A stretch of 64,000 nt of DNA from Winogradskyella marina (GTDB lineage: Bacteria; Bacteroidota; Bacteroidia; Flavobacteriales; Flavobacteriaceae): the NCBI RefSeq assembly GCF_015645385.1, contig NZ_JADOET010000015.1, positions 1-64,000 on the forward strand, read 5' to 3'. Each line of letters opens with the position of its first letter. Within the stretch, counting starts at the first letter, position 1. Under the pieces are notes generated by a model, which was given only the letters and a program-made list of their open reading frames with translations, did no database searches and was not told where the DNA came from. This document shows, piece after piece, positions 15,535 to 24,788 of this stretch. The translations under genes were made by a program, and so were the position numbers.

Positions 15535-16770
15535 TCAATACCAACGCTTTTTCTTCTTCTTAGAAGCTTCGCTTTTACGACCTTTCTTATACTTGCTGCC
15601 TTTCTTTTTATGAACAATAGGTTTTGCTTTTGGGTCTAAGGGATAAGGGTGTTCCGTCTCAACAGGTATCTGAATGTTTATAGCATTCTGAATGGTTTTT
15701 ACATAACTTTTTTCATCTGCAGAACACATAGAATAAGCTTTTCCAATATGTCCAGCACGACCTGTTCTTCCAATTCTATGTACATAGGTTTCTGGTACGT
15801 TTGGCATATCAAAATTTAGCACATTGTCTAACTCATTTATGTCAATACCACGAGCAGCAACATCAGTGGCAATCAGAACTTTAACGTAACCATTTTTAAA
15901 TTTATTAAGCGCAGTTTGTCTGTCGCTTTGGTTTTTGTCACCATGAATACTATTTACAGCATATCCATTTTTTAATAAGGTTTGTTCCAATTTATTTACG
16001 CCAAATTTGGTACGTCTAAAAATAAGAACATTTCCTTCAATGGTATTTCGCATTAAATGCAAACACAATTCCATTTTGTTACGTTTTGGAACATAATACA
16101 ACGCTTGACTAACGTCTTTAGTAACAGATTTTGTTGGTGTAACATCAATACGTTCTGGATCTTTGAGAATAGTATTGGCTAAGTGTTCAATTTTATTAGG
16201 AATTGTTGCCGAGAATAATAAGGTTTGTTTGTCTTCTGGGCAAAGTCGTTCAATCTTTTTTATGTCATCGATAAAACCCATATCTAGCATTAAATCGGCT
16301 TCATCTAAAACAAAAGTTTCAATAAAATCTAAGTTAATGTAATCTTGTTTATGCAAATCGAGTAAGCGACCAGGAGTGGCCACTAAAATATCAATGCCTT
16401 TTTTTAATACCTCAATTTGAGGTTCTATTGATGCTCCACCAAAAACAACTAAAGAGGTTAAATTTGTAAACTCAGCATAAGTTTTAAAATTCTGTTGAAT
16501 TTGTAATGCCAATTCTCGTGTAGGACTTACAATTAACGCTCTAATTTTTTTACCTTTTTTGGGAGCGTCTTGCTTATCAAAAAGCTGTTGTAAAATTGGT
16601 AAAGCAAAAGCTGCTGTTTTCCCTGTTCCTGTTTGTGCTGAGACAATAACATCTGTACCCTCCAAAATTGGTGGAATAGAACGTTGTTGTACCAAAGTAG
16701 GTTCTACATAACCAGAAGCTGCAACAGCTTTCTGTATGGGTTTTATAAGATGTAAGTCTTTAAATGACAT
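15535..16770 (-). CDS. DEAD-box RNA helicase (RhlE-like)
   Basis: 411 residues with all core motifs in order: Q motif (PTLVQQRSIP), AQTGTGKT, PTRELALQ, GG, TPGRLLD, DEAD, SAT, then the C-terminal RecA domain with LIFRRTK, ATDVAARGIDI and HRIGRTGRAG. It ends in a Lys-rich tail that probably binds RNA. Closest in layout to RhlE-type helicases involved in ribosome assembly or cold growth. A -7 box (TACCTTTG, minus strand, 16787-16794) lies 17 bp upstream of the ATG. Confidence 0.94.
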   Translation of the reverse strand: MSFKDLHLIKPIQKAVAASGYVEPTLVQQRSIPPILEGTDVIVSAQTGTGKTAAFALPILQQLFDKQDAPKKGKKIRALIVSPTRELALQIQQNFKTYAEFTNLTSLVVFGGASIEPQIEVLKKGIDILVATPGRLLDLHKQDYINLDFIETFVLDEADLMLDMGFIDDIKKIERLCPEDKQTLLFSATIPNKIEHLANTILKDPERIDVTPTKSVTKDVSQALYYVPKRNKMELCLHLMRNTIEGNVLIFRRTKFGVNKLEQTLLKNGYAVNSIHGDKNQSDRQTALNKFKNGYVKVLIATDVAARGIDINELDNVLNFDMPNVPETYVHRIGRTGRAGHIGKAYSMCSADEKSYVKTIQNAINIQIPVETEHPYPLDPKAKPIVHKKKGSKYKKGRKSEASKKKKKRWY

Positions 16771-16786
16771 ATGATTTTGTTTGTTG

Positions 16787-16794
16787 CAAAGGTA
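16787..16794 (-). promoter_or_regulatory. -7 element of the DEAD helicase gene
   Basis: TACCTTTG on the minus strand, an exact TAnnTTTG match, 17 bp before the ATG. No TTG is seen at the expected distance. Confidence 0.5.
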
Positions 16795-16846
16795 GAATAT
16801 TTGTTAATTTAAATTTTAATATAAAAATTTTAAAATTACAAATCAC

Positions 16847-16953
16847 GTCAGTTCGAGTGATTTGTGAAGTATGAGCAAATAGTATCGAGAACCATTTTGT
16901 TTCTATTGCTTCTCGATACATTCCGATAAAAATATCGGAACACTCGAAGTGAC
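16847..16953. repeat. 107-bp multi-hairpin intergenic repeat (REP-like)
   Basis: Outer arms GTCAGTTCGAGTG and CACTCGAAGTGAC pair at 12 of 13 positions. Inside are two more stems: TATCGAGAA with TTCTCGATA, and TTCCGATA with TATCGGAA. It ends 9 bp before the rlmF stop. The form is that of dispersed extragenic palindromes in flavobacteria; only this full copy is in the window. Confidence 0.7.
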
Positions 16954-16961
16954 TAAATGTT

Positions 16962-17918
16962 TTACCAACGCTCAGATACCCAATCCTTTTGTTCTTGTTC
17001 TGTTAAAAACGTCCATGCAATAAATCGACTGATTTTATGGCCTTGACCCATTTCAATAGTTTTTACAGCTGTAGCATTTACTTTTTCTAAAATCTTATAG
17101 GTTGGTTTTAATGTCGCTTCCTTCGAAATTAAACTTGTAAACCAGAAACACTGTTTGCCAAAATGTTTGCTTTCGTAAATCATGTCTTTTACAAAACGGG
17201 CTTCACCACCTTTGGTCCAGAGTTCGTTATGCTGACCACCAAAATTTAAAAGCGCTTTATTAGGTCGTTTGCCTTTTAAGTTCTTTTGCTTTTTTAAACT
17301 TGCTTTTTGAGCGTCTTCTGCTGACGCATGAAACGGAGGGTTACAAATCGTGAAATCTACTTTTTCTTCAGGTTTTAAAATATCGTAGAAAAAGTTATTC
17401 GATTTTTCTTGCTTTCTAATTTCTAAAGTAGATCTTAATTTGTAATTCTTTTGCTCAATATCTTTAGCCGAGATAATTGCAGTTTCATCAGTGTCACTTC
17501 CTATAAATGACCAGCCGTATTCATGCTGACCAATAATGGGGTAAATACAATTAGCACCAACACCAATATCTAAACCTTTAATTTGATTTCCTTTAGGAAT
17601 CGTAGTGCCTTCGCCTTTTAAAAGATCGGCAATATTATGAATGTAATCAGCTCTTCCTGGAATTGGAGGACACAAATAATGCTTCGGAATATCCCAATAC
17701 TCTAATCCGTAATGGTGAATTAACAACGCTTTGTTTAATGCTTTTACAGCTGCTGGATTAAAAAAATCTACAGAATCGTCGCCATATTTATTAGGTGCCA
17801 CATAAGTAGCTAATTCTGGTGAGCTTTTAATTAGCGCATCAAAATCATAGCGTTTTCTATGTTGACTTCTAGGATGAAGTTCTGATTTTATTTTGGGATG
17901 TGATTTTTTCTTTTCCAA
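16962..17918 (-). CDS. rlmF: 23S rRNA (adenine(1618)-N6)-methyltransferase
   Basis: 318 residues, the usual RlmF length. RlmF methylates A1618 of 23S rRNA using SAM. Visible motifs: N-terminal HPRSQHRKRYDFDALI, the SAM-binding GLDIGVGANCIYPI, the N6-adenine catalytic NPPFHAS, and the basic KNLKGKRPNKALLNFGGQ loop. A -7 box (TACCTTTG, minus strand, 17939-17946) lies just upstream. Single gene. Confidence 0.95.
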   Translation of the reverse strand: MEKKKSHPKIKSELHPRSQHRKRYDFDALIKSSPELATYVAPNKYGDDSVDFFNPAAVKALNKALLIHHYGLEYWDIPKHYLCPPIPGRADYIHNIADLLKGEGTTIPKGNQIKGLDIGVGANCIYPIIGQHEYGWSFIGSDTDETAIISAKDIEQKNYKLRSTLEIRKQEKSNNFFYDILKPEEKVDFTICNPPFHASAEDAQKASLKKQKNLKGKRPNKALLNFGGQHNELWTKGGEARFVKDMIYESKHFGKQCFWFTSLISKEATLKPTYKILEKVNATAVKTIEMGQGHKISRFIAWTFLTEQEQKDWVSERW

Positions 17919-17938
17919 GGCTTTATAATTTATGGTGG

Positions 17939-17946
17939 CAAAGGTA
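17939..17946 (-). promoter_or_regulatory. -7 element of rlmF
   Basis: TACCTTTG on the minus strand, 20 bp before the rlmF ATG; exact TAnnTTTG match. Confidence 0.5.
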
Positions 17947-18017
17947 ATGGAAAAGAAATTGGGTTATTAAAACCTTAGTCTAAATAACCCAATATTTTAA
18001 ATGAATGTGACATCTAA

Positions 18018-18698
18018 TTAATCTACCTTCTTAAAACGTAGCACTTCGTCACCAGATTCATTATAAAAAGATAAAGTTAACCCTTCTTTCTTATACGTTG
18101 AAATTGTATTGAATGCCTTGTCAAAACTATCTGGAATAGCCATATCCATACACATTTTTCGGGTGGAAGCAATGGCACCAAATTCAATTGTTGAAGCGTT
18201 TATATTTTTAATTTCACCAGTATAATTATTACAACCATTTGTTCCGGAAGCACGCATTTCAGTGGTGTTTATTTCTAACGTTGGTACATTATTAGTGCTT
18301 TCAATTTGTTCGCCATTAATATGTGTGGTTGCCCAAATATCGTGAATGGCCAATTTTGGATCTTGTTTTTTCTCTAAAACTTTAATTAAATCATATTTTA
18401 TTGAAGATGCATCCGCTGGAACATTTTCAGAATCTAAAGTGGTTTCTGTAACCTCAATTTTCTGTAAGTAACCAGGTTCAAAATTAAAGCCATTTATAGT
18501 GGAGTAGAAAAGGGACCATTCTGCATTTTCGTAATCGTCACTTTTTGTAACTTGAAGACAGGTTGCTTGTCCTGCACCAGCATCACAATCTACTTTAGCG
18601 CTATTTACCCAATAGGTTGAGGTTACTTGTTTTGTAGAACCACAAGACGATAGTACTGTAGCTAATATTATAATTGGTAGGTTTTGTAAGAATTTCAT
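18018..18698 (-). CDS. Lipoprotein with DUF4377 and META (HslJ-like) domains
   Basis: 226 residues. Lipoprotein signal with Cys near residue 19 (SSCGS). Residues about 25-110 (YWVNSAKVDCDAG ... LQVTKSDDYENAEWSLFY) match DUF4377, and about 115-220 the META domain (ASGTNGCNNYTG, then STRKMCMD) found in HslJ. Both domains occur in Gram-negative envelope lipoproteins linked to stress, without known biochemistry. Single gene on the minus strand. Confidence 0.85.
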   Translation of the reverse strand: MKFLQNLPIIILATVLSSCGSTKQVTSTYWVNSAKVDCDAGAGQATCLQVTKSDDYENAEWSLFYSTINGFNFEPGYLQKIEVTETTLDSENVPADASSIKYDLIKVLEKKQDPKLAIHDIWATTHINGEQIESTNNVPTLEINTTEMRASGTNGCNNYTGEIKNINASTIEFGAIASTRKMCMDMAIPDSFDKAFNTISTYKKEGLTLSFYNESGDEVLRFKKVD

Positions 18699-18792
18699 TT
18701 TTATATTTTGTTTTAGTTGTTTACATCTATAATTTCAAAAGCCTTGCCATTAAGTCTTGGCAAACGTTAAAAATATGTTAGAAAAATTACGT

Positions 18793-19575
18793 TTAGTTTT
18801 CACCAATGATATAAAGATAATCTCCTGAATTAGTTTTATAAGTGTTTATAATGTCATTTATTTTTCCGCTATCAATATCTTTTCTTAAGCTTGCTAAGCC
18901 ACGTTCTACGTCTTCAAGATTAGCCAATCCACTAAATGAGGAGATGCCATGTCGTATACTTTCATCAAAATATAATTCAGGGTTGTGTTTGCCACAATAC
19001 AAGAATTGATCTTTTAAATTTGGATGAATGTCATAGGTTTCAGTTTTTGTGATTTTAATGCCTGAAAAATTCATAGCATTTTCAATACTCTTTAAAGTTG
19101 GCATTTGCGCAATTGAAGCTTCCATCATTTTTGGAAAGTAATGATTTAGCCAGTAGCCTTTCATTTGTTGTGGAGTAGACGTGAAAATCACGATTTTACT
19201 ATTCGGTTTTAGTATATATGCTAATTCCGAAAATGCTCTCATAAGATTAGACCAATGATGAATAGTTAACGTCGCTATAATGCCATCAACACTATTTTTT
19301 GCTAAATCTGTTTTTTCGGCACTGCCTATTTTCCATGCGATATTTTGGTTTTTAGACTGGGCTATTGTCAACATTTCAATAGATGGATCTATTCCAATAC
19401 ACTGATATCCCTTTTCTTCAAGCGCACTGGAATAATTTCCTGTGCCACAACCAACATCTAAATACACTCCGTTTTTATTAGGATCCAAGTGTTTTAATAA
19501 CTGTTCCGTTAAGTATGGATCGGCTTTACGCGTTTGATTATAATTAACTCCAATAGTATTGTATTTGGTTGTCAT
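18793..19575 (-). CDS. Class I SAM-dependent methyltransferase
   Basis: 260 residues. The SAM-binding motif LDVGCGTGNYSSAL (about 40-52) is followed by the acidic post-I residue (GIDPS) and a motif IV-like region (ATLTIHHWSNL). The sequence is a UbiE/Methyltransf_11-like small-molecule methyltransferase. The substrate is not predictable. It follows the pyruvate carboxylase gene by about 58 bp on the same strand and may share its transcript. Confidence 0.88.
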   Translation of the reverse strand: MTTKYNTIGVNYNQTRKADPYLTEQLLKHLDPNKNGVYLDVGCGTGNYSSALEEKGYQCIGIDPSIEMLTIAQSKNQNIAWKIGSAEKTDLAKNSVDGIIATLTIHHWSNLMRAFSELAYILKPNSKIVIFTSTPQQMKGYWLNHYFPKMMEASIAQMPTLKSIENAMNFSGIKITKTETYDIHPNLKDQFLYCGKHNPELYFDESIRHGISSFSGLANLEDVERGLASLRKDIDSGKINDIINTYKTNSGDYLYIIGEN

Positions 19576-19633
19576 AAATTCTATTTCATTGCAATTTTAT
19601 AAAGTTCAAATGTAATACTGTTCTTAACACGGT

Positions 19634-22600
19634 TTACTCAAAAGTAACAATCAAATCGTCTTGTTTTACCATGCTACCTTTAGATAAACTTACCGATTTT
19701 ATTTTTCCAGACTTGTGAGCGGTGACAGTTGTTTCCATTTTCATAGCTTCAATTATAAACAACGGATCGTTTTCCTTTACGGTTGTACCTTTTTTTACTA
19801 ACACTTTGTACAACGACCCTTGTAAAGGTGCTCCAATTTGGTTGGCATCATCTGGATCTATTTTTGTGTTTTCGACCTTAGAAATATTTAATGATGTATC
19901 AAAAATTTCAACAAATCGATTTTCTCCATTCACTTTAAAGAACACTGTTCTTACACCTTCATCGTTTGGAATACTAACAGAAAGTAATTTTACAATAATG
20001 GTTTTTCCAGGTTCTAAAGTGATAAAAGTTTCCTCTTGAAGCTTCATGCCAAAAAAGAAATCTTTGGTTGGGATGAGAGAAATGTTGCCGTACTTTTTAT
20101 AGTTTTCATGTGCTTTTTCAAACACCTTCGGATATAGCATATACGATAAAAAGTCTTCTATTTCAATAGGTCTGGTAAAGCCTTGTTGGAATTTCTTTTT
20201 AAAGGCAGCAAATTCTTTAGTGAAATCTACAGGCTCTAAATGTGAATTTGGTCGATCTGTATAGGCGTCTTTGTTTCGTAATATAATTTTTTGAAGTTCC
20301 TTTGGAAACCCTCCAACAGGTTGTCCTAAATCTCCTTTAAAGAAGTTAATTACCGATTCTGGAAACGATATTGTTTCTCCACGTTCCATCACATCTTCTG
20401 GTGTTAAATTATTGGTGACCATAAAAATGGCCATATCTCCAACCACTTTAGAACTTGGTGTTACTTTTATTAAGTTACCAAACATGGCGTTGACTTTTGC
20501 ATACATGTTCTTTACTTCATTAAAGCGATCTCCTAAACCTAAAGCAATTGCTTGAGGTCTTAAATTTGAATATTGACCACCAGGAATTTCGTGCTGATAC
20601 ACTTCTGCTGTTCCTGCTTTTAATCCAGATTCAAAAGGGTAGTACATTTCGCGTGTATCTTCCCAATAATTAGAAAATAGATTTAAGGTATTCATATCGA
20701 AATCATGAGCGCGTTTTTGTCCCTTCATCATTTCTATAATCGCATTAAAATTTGGCTGAGATGTTAATCCTGAAAGTCCACCTAAAGCAACATCAACCAC
20801 ATCAACTCCTGCTTCAATAGCTTTTAAATACGTCGCCGATTGTACCGAAGACGTATCGTGTGTGTGCAATTGAACAGGAATGTTAACGGTGTCTTTTAGC
20901 GCACCAACCAATTCTGTCGCAGCATAAGGTTTTAATAAGCCTGCCATATCTTTTATAGCAACCATATGTGCACCTGCATTTTCTAAATCTTTAGCGAGTT
21001 GTGTATAATATTTTAGGTTGTATTTGGTCTGTTTTGGGTCGAGGATATCACCTGTGTAACTGATAGCAGCTTGTGCAATTCCTCCGGTTCTATTTCGAAC
21101 ATAATTCATACTTGGCTCCATGGCTTTAACCCAATTTAACGAGTCGAAAATTCTAAAAATATCGACACCATTTTCCCAAGATTTTTCAACAAATTTTTCA
21201 ATTAAATTATCCGGATAGGCTTTATAACCCACGGCATTAGAACCACGCAACAACATTTGGAACAAAATATTAGGAACCGCTTTACGTAATTCTCGTAGGC
21301 GTGTCCAAGGACTTTCGTGTAAAAAACGATAACACACATCAAAGGTAGCACCTCCCCAAACCTCCATACTAAAGGTGTTGGGATGATTTTTTGCGAAGCT
21401 TTCTGCCACTTTAAGCATATCATAACTTCGCATGCGTGTTGCTAAAAGTGATTGATGTGCATCTCGCATTGTGGTGTCTGTATAATGGATTTTGTTATCC
21501 TCTTTTAACCACTGACAAAAGGCTTCTGGGCCAAGTTCGGTTAATAAATCTTTTGTGCCCTTTGGAAATGCTTCAGAACGATTATATTTTGGAACTTTAG
21601 CAGTTCTGAACACTTTGGTTTTATCAATGTTTTTAACATCTGAATTACCATTAACAATAACTTCTGCTAAGAAATTTACGGCCTTAGTAGCGCGATCTTG
21701 AGGTAATTTTATTTGGAATAATGTCGGTGTATTCTGAATGAAATTTACAGTGACTTTTCCGTCTTTAAAAGTTTCATGCTGAATCACATTTTGAAGAAAA
21801 TGAATGTTAGTTTTTACACCCCTAATTCTAAATTCCTTTAAAGCACGTACCATTTTTCTAACCGCTCCATCCAGTGTTCTACTATGAGCAGACACTTTAA
21901 CCAACATAGAATCGAAAAATGGACTTACATTATAACCTTGATAGATACTTCCTGCATCTAAGCGGATGCCCATTCCTGAGGCACTTCTGTAGGTTGTAAT
22001 ATTGCCGTAATCTGGTGTGAAATTATTCTCAGGATCTTCGGTTGTTAACCTACACTGTAAGGCAAAACCATAGGTTGCTAAGGATTCTTGATCATATATT
22101 TTTATCTGTTGGTCTGATAACTTATAACCTCCTGCAATAAATATTTGAGTTTTTACCAAATCGATTCCTGTTACCATTTCGGTAACGGTGTGTTCTACTT
22201 GAATTCTTGGGTTGACTTCAATAAAATAGATGTTGTCTTGCTCGTCCACTAAAAATTCTACTGTACCAATATTGTTGTAGTTAACTTCAGATGCAATGGA
22301 AACTGCATATTTATATAAAGCATCTTTTACGTTTTGAGAAACGTTATGGGAAGGAGCGACTTCTACAACTTTTTGATGGCGTCGTTGTACAGAGCAATCG
22401 CGTTCAAATAAATGTCGGATATTTCCGTGTCTATCAGCTACAATTTGGACTTCAATATGTTTAGGGTTTTCAACATATTTTTCTAAAAACATGGTGTCGT
22501 CACCAAAAGCATTTAGTGCTTCGTTTTTTGCAGAATCAAAGTGTTGTTCAACGTCTTTGTCATTTCTAACAACACGCATACCACGTCCTCCACCACCTGA

Positions 22601-23086
22601 AGCAGCTTTAAGCATTAATGGGTAGCCAATAGAATTCGCTTCAGAAATTGCGATTTTTAATGAGCTTAAGTTTTTTTTGTTGCTTTCAATAATAGGCACA
22701 TTACATTTAACAGCAATTTTCTTAGCTGTAATTTTATCACCTAAAGCATCCATAACTTCAGGATCTGGTCCTATAAAGATTAAATCATTTTCTGCACAAC
22801 GTCTTGCAAATTCTGAATTCTCGGATAAGAAACCATAACCAGGATGAATAGCATCTACATCCTTTTCTTTTGCCAATGCAACGATTTCTTCAATATCTAA
22901 ATACGGTTTTAAGGGTTCATCGTTTTCACCAATTTGGTACGATTCGTCTGCTTTATTTCTGTGTTGTGAGTAACGATCTTCATACGTGTAAATAGCGACC
23001 GTTTTAATATTAAGTTCTGTACAAGCTCGTAAAATTCGGATGGCAATTTCACTTCGGTTTGCAACTAATATTTTTTTGATTTTCAT
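19634..23086 (-). CDS. pyc: Pyruvate carboxylase
   Basis: 1150 residues, single-chain form. Biotin carboxylase domain about 1-450 (KILVANRSEIAIRI; ATP-grasp loop KAASGGGGRGMRVV; EVNPRIQVEHTVTE). Carboxyltransferase domain about 530-810 (DTTMRDAHQS; later HTHDTSS with metal-binding His). C-terminal biotinyl domain with EAMKMETTV, biotinylated Lys at about 1116. It makes oxaloacetate from pyruvate and bicarbonate, replenishing the TCA cycle and starting gluconeogenesis. Large for the window but intact, no frameshift. Confidence 0.97.
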   Translation of the reverse strand: MKIKKILVANRSEIAIRILRACTELNIKTVAIYTYEDRYSQHRNKADESYQIGENDEPLKPYLDIEEIVALAKEKDVDAIHPGYGFLSENSEFARRCAENDLIFIGPDPEVMDALGDKITAKKIAVKCNVPIIESNKKNLSSLKIAISEANSIGYPLMLKAASGGGGRGMRVVRNDKDVEQHFDSAKNEALNAFGDDTMFLEKYVENPKHIEVQIVADRHGNIRHLFERDCSVQRRHQKVVEVAPSHNVSQNVKDALYKYAVSIASEVNYNNIGTVEFLVDEQDNIYFIEVNPRIQVEHTVTEMVTGIDLVKTQIFIAGGYKLSDQQIKIYDQESLATYGFALQCRLTTEDPENNFTPDYGNITTYRSASGMGIRLDAGSIYQGYNVSPFFDSMLVKVSAHSRTLDGAVRKMVRALKEFRIRGVKTNIHFLQNVIQHETFKDGKVTVNFIQNTPTLFQIKLPQDRATKAVNFLAEVIVNGNSDVKNIDKTKVFRTAKVPKYNRSEAFPKGTKDLLTELGPEAFCQWLKEDNKIHYTDTTMRDAHQSLLATRMRSYDMLKVAESFAKNHPNTFSMEVWGGATFDVCYRFLHESPWTRLRELRKAVPNILFQMLLRGSNAVGYKAYPDNLIEKFVEKSWENGVDIFRIFDSLNWVKAMEPSMNYVRNRTGGIAQAAISYTGDILDPKQTKYNLKYYTQLAKDLENAGAHMVAIKDMAGLLKPYAATELVGALKDTVNIPVQLHTHDTSSVQSATYLKAIEAGVDVVDVALGGLSGLTSQPNFNAIIEMMKGQKRAHDFDMNTLNLFSNYWEDTREMYYPFESGLKAGTAEVYQHEIPGGQYSNLRPQAIALGLGDRFNEVKNMYAKVNAMFGNLIKVTPSSKVVGDMAIFMVTNNLTPEDVMERGETISFPESVINFFKGDLGQPVGGFPKELQKIILRNKDAYTDRPNSHLEPVDFTKEFAAFKKKFQQGFTRPIEIEDFLSYMLYPKVFEKAHENYKKYGNISLIPTKDFFFGMKLQEETFITLEPGKTIIVKLLSVSIPNDEGVRTVFFKVNGENRFVEIFDTSLNISKVENTKIDPDDANQIGAPLQGSLYKVLVKKGTTVKENDPLFIIEAMKMETTVTAHKSGKIKSVSLSKGSMVKQDDLIVTFE

Positions 23087-23249
23087 AACAATAGTTTTGT
23101 GTTGAATATGTGGTTAAACGCTGAGGTTAATTACTGTTTTGAAGCCATTCAAATTATAGAATTAACTTAAGAATTAGCGTTTTCGTGAAAGTTACATAAA
23201 TTATTAACCAACTGCTATTAAAAAAATGTTATGTATTGTACGTGCGGTT

Positions 23250-23795
23250 CTACTTAGTAGGCTTCCAAAATGGCAAGATGCTCCTTTGTAGTTTTTGGTA
23301 GTCTTCTGGTAAATCTGTTAACGGTTCTTCTGTAAAAGTGAAGGGCTTATTCGCATCAAAATTCCAATAAGGTTCTTTTAAAATGCCATCAGTAGATGCT
23401 ATGTGAGATTTCGGAAAGTTAGTCATAGAAAACGGTCCATCATTGTTTTTATCGATACCAAATACTTTTAAATCTTTATCTGATGTGTAGGTAAGTGTTA
23501 GTTTTAAATTAAGCGCATTTTTGTCTTCAGACTTAAAGAATTCCTTTTCTTTTTTAGGGTAATTTTCGAGTTCTGAACTCCATGGACAATTAGATTGAGT
23601 AATTTTTGATAATTCATTCTGAACTTTTAAACTATCACTTTCATTTTGAATAAAGGTTACCAAATTCTCTTGTAAAATGACTATGGTCTTTTCGTTAGGA
23701 TTAATAGTGACCGTTGTTTTTTCTGCTATGAGACTACTTTGGTTGAAACCAAAAAATGTACCTACAATAAAGAATAATATATTAATAGCTTCCAT
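23250..23795 (-). CDS. Hypothetical secreted protein
   Basis: 181 residues, not recognised. An N-terminal hydrophobic stretch (about 5-20) suggests a signal peptide. The rest is acidic and beta-prone, with a single Cys (SNCPWSSEL) and a C-terminal segment rich in Pro and aromatic residues. The regular N-terminal pattern TVTINPNEKTIVILQENLVT resembles other flavobacterial periplasmic hypotheticals. Neighbours (pyruvate carboxylase, a Crp/Fnr regulator) suggest no role. Confidence 0.65.
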   Translation of the reverse strand: MEAINILFFIVGTFFGFNQSSLIAEKTTVTINPNEKTIVILQENLVTFIQNESDSLKVQNELSKITQSNCPWSSELENYPKKEKEFFKSEDKNALNLKLTLTYTSDKDLKVFGIDKNNDGPFSMTNFPKSHIASTDGILKEPYWNFDANKPFTFTEEPLTDLPEDYQKLQRSILPFWKPTK

Positions 23796-23865
23796 GGGTT
23801 TTTTTATAAAAAATAATTCAGAAATTTTAGAGAATTAATAGTAATATAAGGCTAAATATAGTCAT

Positions 23866-23900
23866 AAAAAAAGCGCGAGTTTTACAACTTGCGCTTCTTT
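23866..23900 (-). terminator. Terminator of the Crp/Fnr gene
   Basis: Stem AAGCGCAAGTT / AACTCGCGCTT (one mismatch) with a T tail on the minus strand, about 115 bp after the stop of the regulator gene. Confidence 0.8.
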
Positions 23901-24015
23901 AGCTATTAATCCATTAGGGAAAATGTAGTACAAATTAATTAGGGTTTTGTACTGCAACAAAATTATAAGGTTTAGTACTTATAAAAATTGATGTATGTTA
24001 AGAAATGGAAAAAGG

Positions 24016-24600
24016 CTAAGAATTATATAATTCTTTTCTAATACGGCTTAAACTTTCGGTAGTGATGCCTAAATACGATGCAATATGATAATTCTTCAAT
24101 TTTTTCTCAATTTCGCTATGAGTATCGAGAAAGGTAAGATACCTATCCTTAGCAGATTGCGACAAATTAACGATAATTCTTTTTTGAAAAGCAGCATAAG
24201 CGGCTTCTAATTTACGAATAATGAAGCTTTGTACTTTTGAGATTTCGGTATAGAATAATTCTTTGTCTGCTTTAGTAAGGCTATAAACCGTAGTGTCTTC
24301 TAGAGCCTCAAGCGTCATATAGGCTTTAGTATTAGTAAAATAAGAAATATAATCAGTAATCCACCAGTCTTTTATGGCAAATTGAATAGTGTGTTCTTTG
24401 CCCGAATCATCCAAGTGAACCGTTCTTAAGCAGCCTTCGTAAATGTAGAGCATCTCATCAGCCACATCGTTTTGCTCAAAAATAATTGTTCCTTTTTTAT
24501 AATGTTTTTTCTTGAAAACTTTAGAAATATACTTCAGTTCCTCGTTTGAAAATGAGACACCAACAAAAATTTCTTGAAATATGGAATGATTAGATTGCAC
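24016..24600 (-). CDS. Crp/Fnr family transcriptional regulator
   Basis: 194 residues. N-terminal cyclic-nucleotide-binding fold about 20-115 (KKGTIIFEQNDVADEMLYIYEGCLR); C-terminal HTH about 145-190 with IASYLGITTESLSRIRKEL, the Crp-type recognition helix. There are no Fnr-type Fe-S cysteines. This is the short Bacteroidota subfamily whose ligand is generally unknown. No target gene is obvious in the neighbourhood. Confidence 0.92.
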   Translation of the reverse strand: MQSNHSIFQEIFVGVSFSNEELKYISKVFKKKHYKKGTIIFEQNDVADEMLYIYEGCLRTVHLDDSGKEHTIQFAIKDWWITDYISYFTNTKAYMTLEALEDTTVYSLTKADKELFYTEISKVQSFIIRKLEAAYAAFQKRIIVNLSQSAKDRYLTFLDTHSEIEKKLKNYHIASYLGITTESLSRIRKELYNS

Positions 24601-24703
24601 TGAAATACTAAAATTAAACAGTTAAGGTATAAAATTGTTTTTTAACATGTGGTAATTTTTTTTAGTTTTTGATTTCGAATTATAATTCGGAATTTAGTTT
24701 AAG

Positions 24704-24738
24704 AAAAAAAACCACTTTGAATTAACAAAGTGGTTTAA
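24704..24738 (-). terminator. Terminator of htpG
   Basis: Perfect stem AAACCACTTTG / CAAAGTGGTTT with an 8-T tail on the minus strand, downstream of htpG. A degenerate CGACTTCGCTCAGC repeat fragment (24759-24772) sits between the stop and the terminator. Confidence 0.8.
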
Positions 24739-24788
24739 AGTAAAGAGATTGCCATATTTCGACTTCGCTCAGCACTGGCTATCCAATA

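Noticed and set aside
24759-24772. Second MITE copy downstream of htpG
   Set aside because: Only about 14 bp of the inner motif are recognisable and no outer arms are found; treated as a relic fragment.
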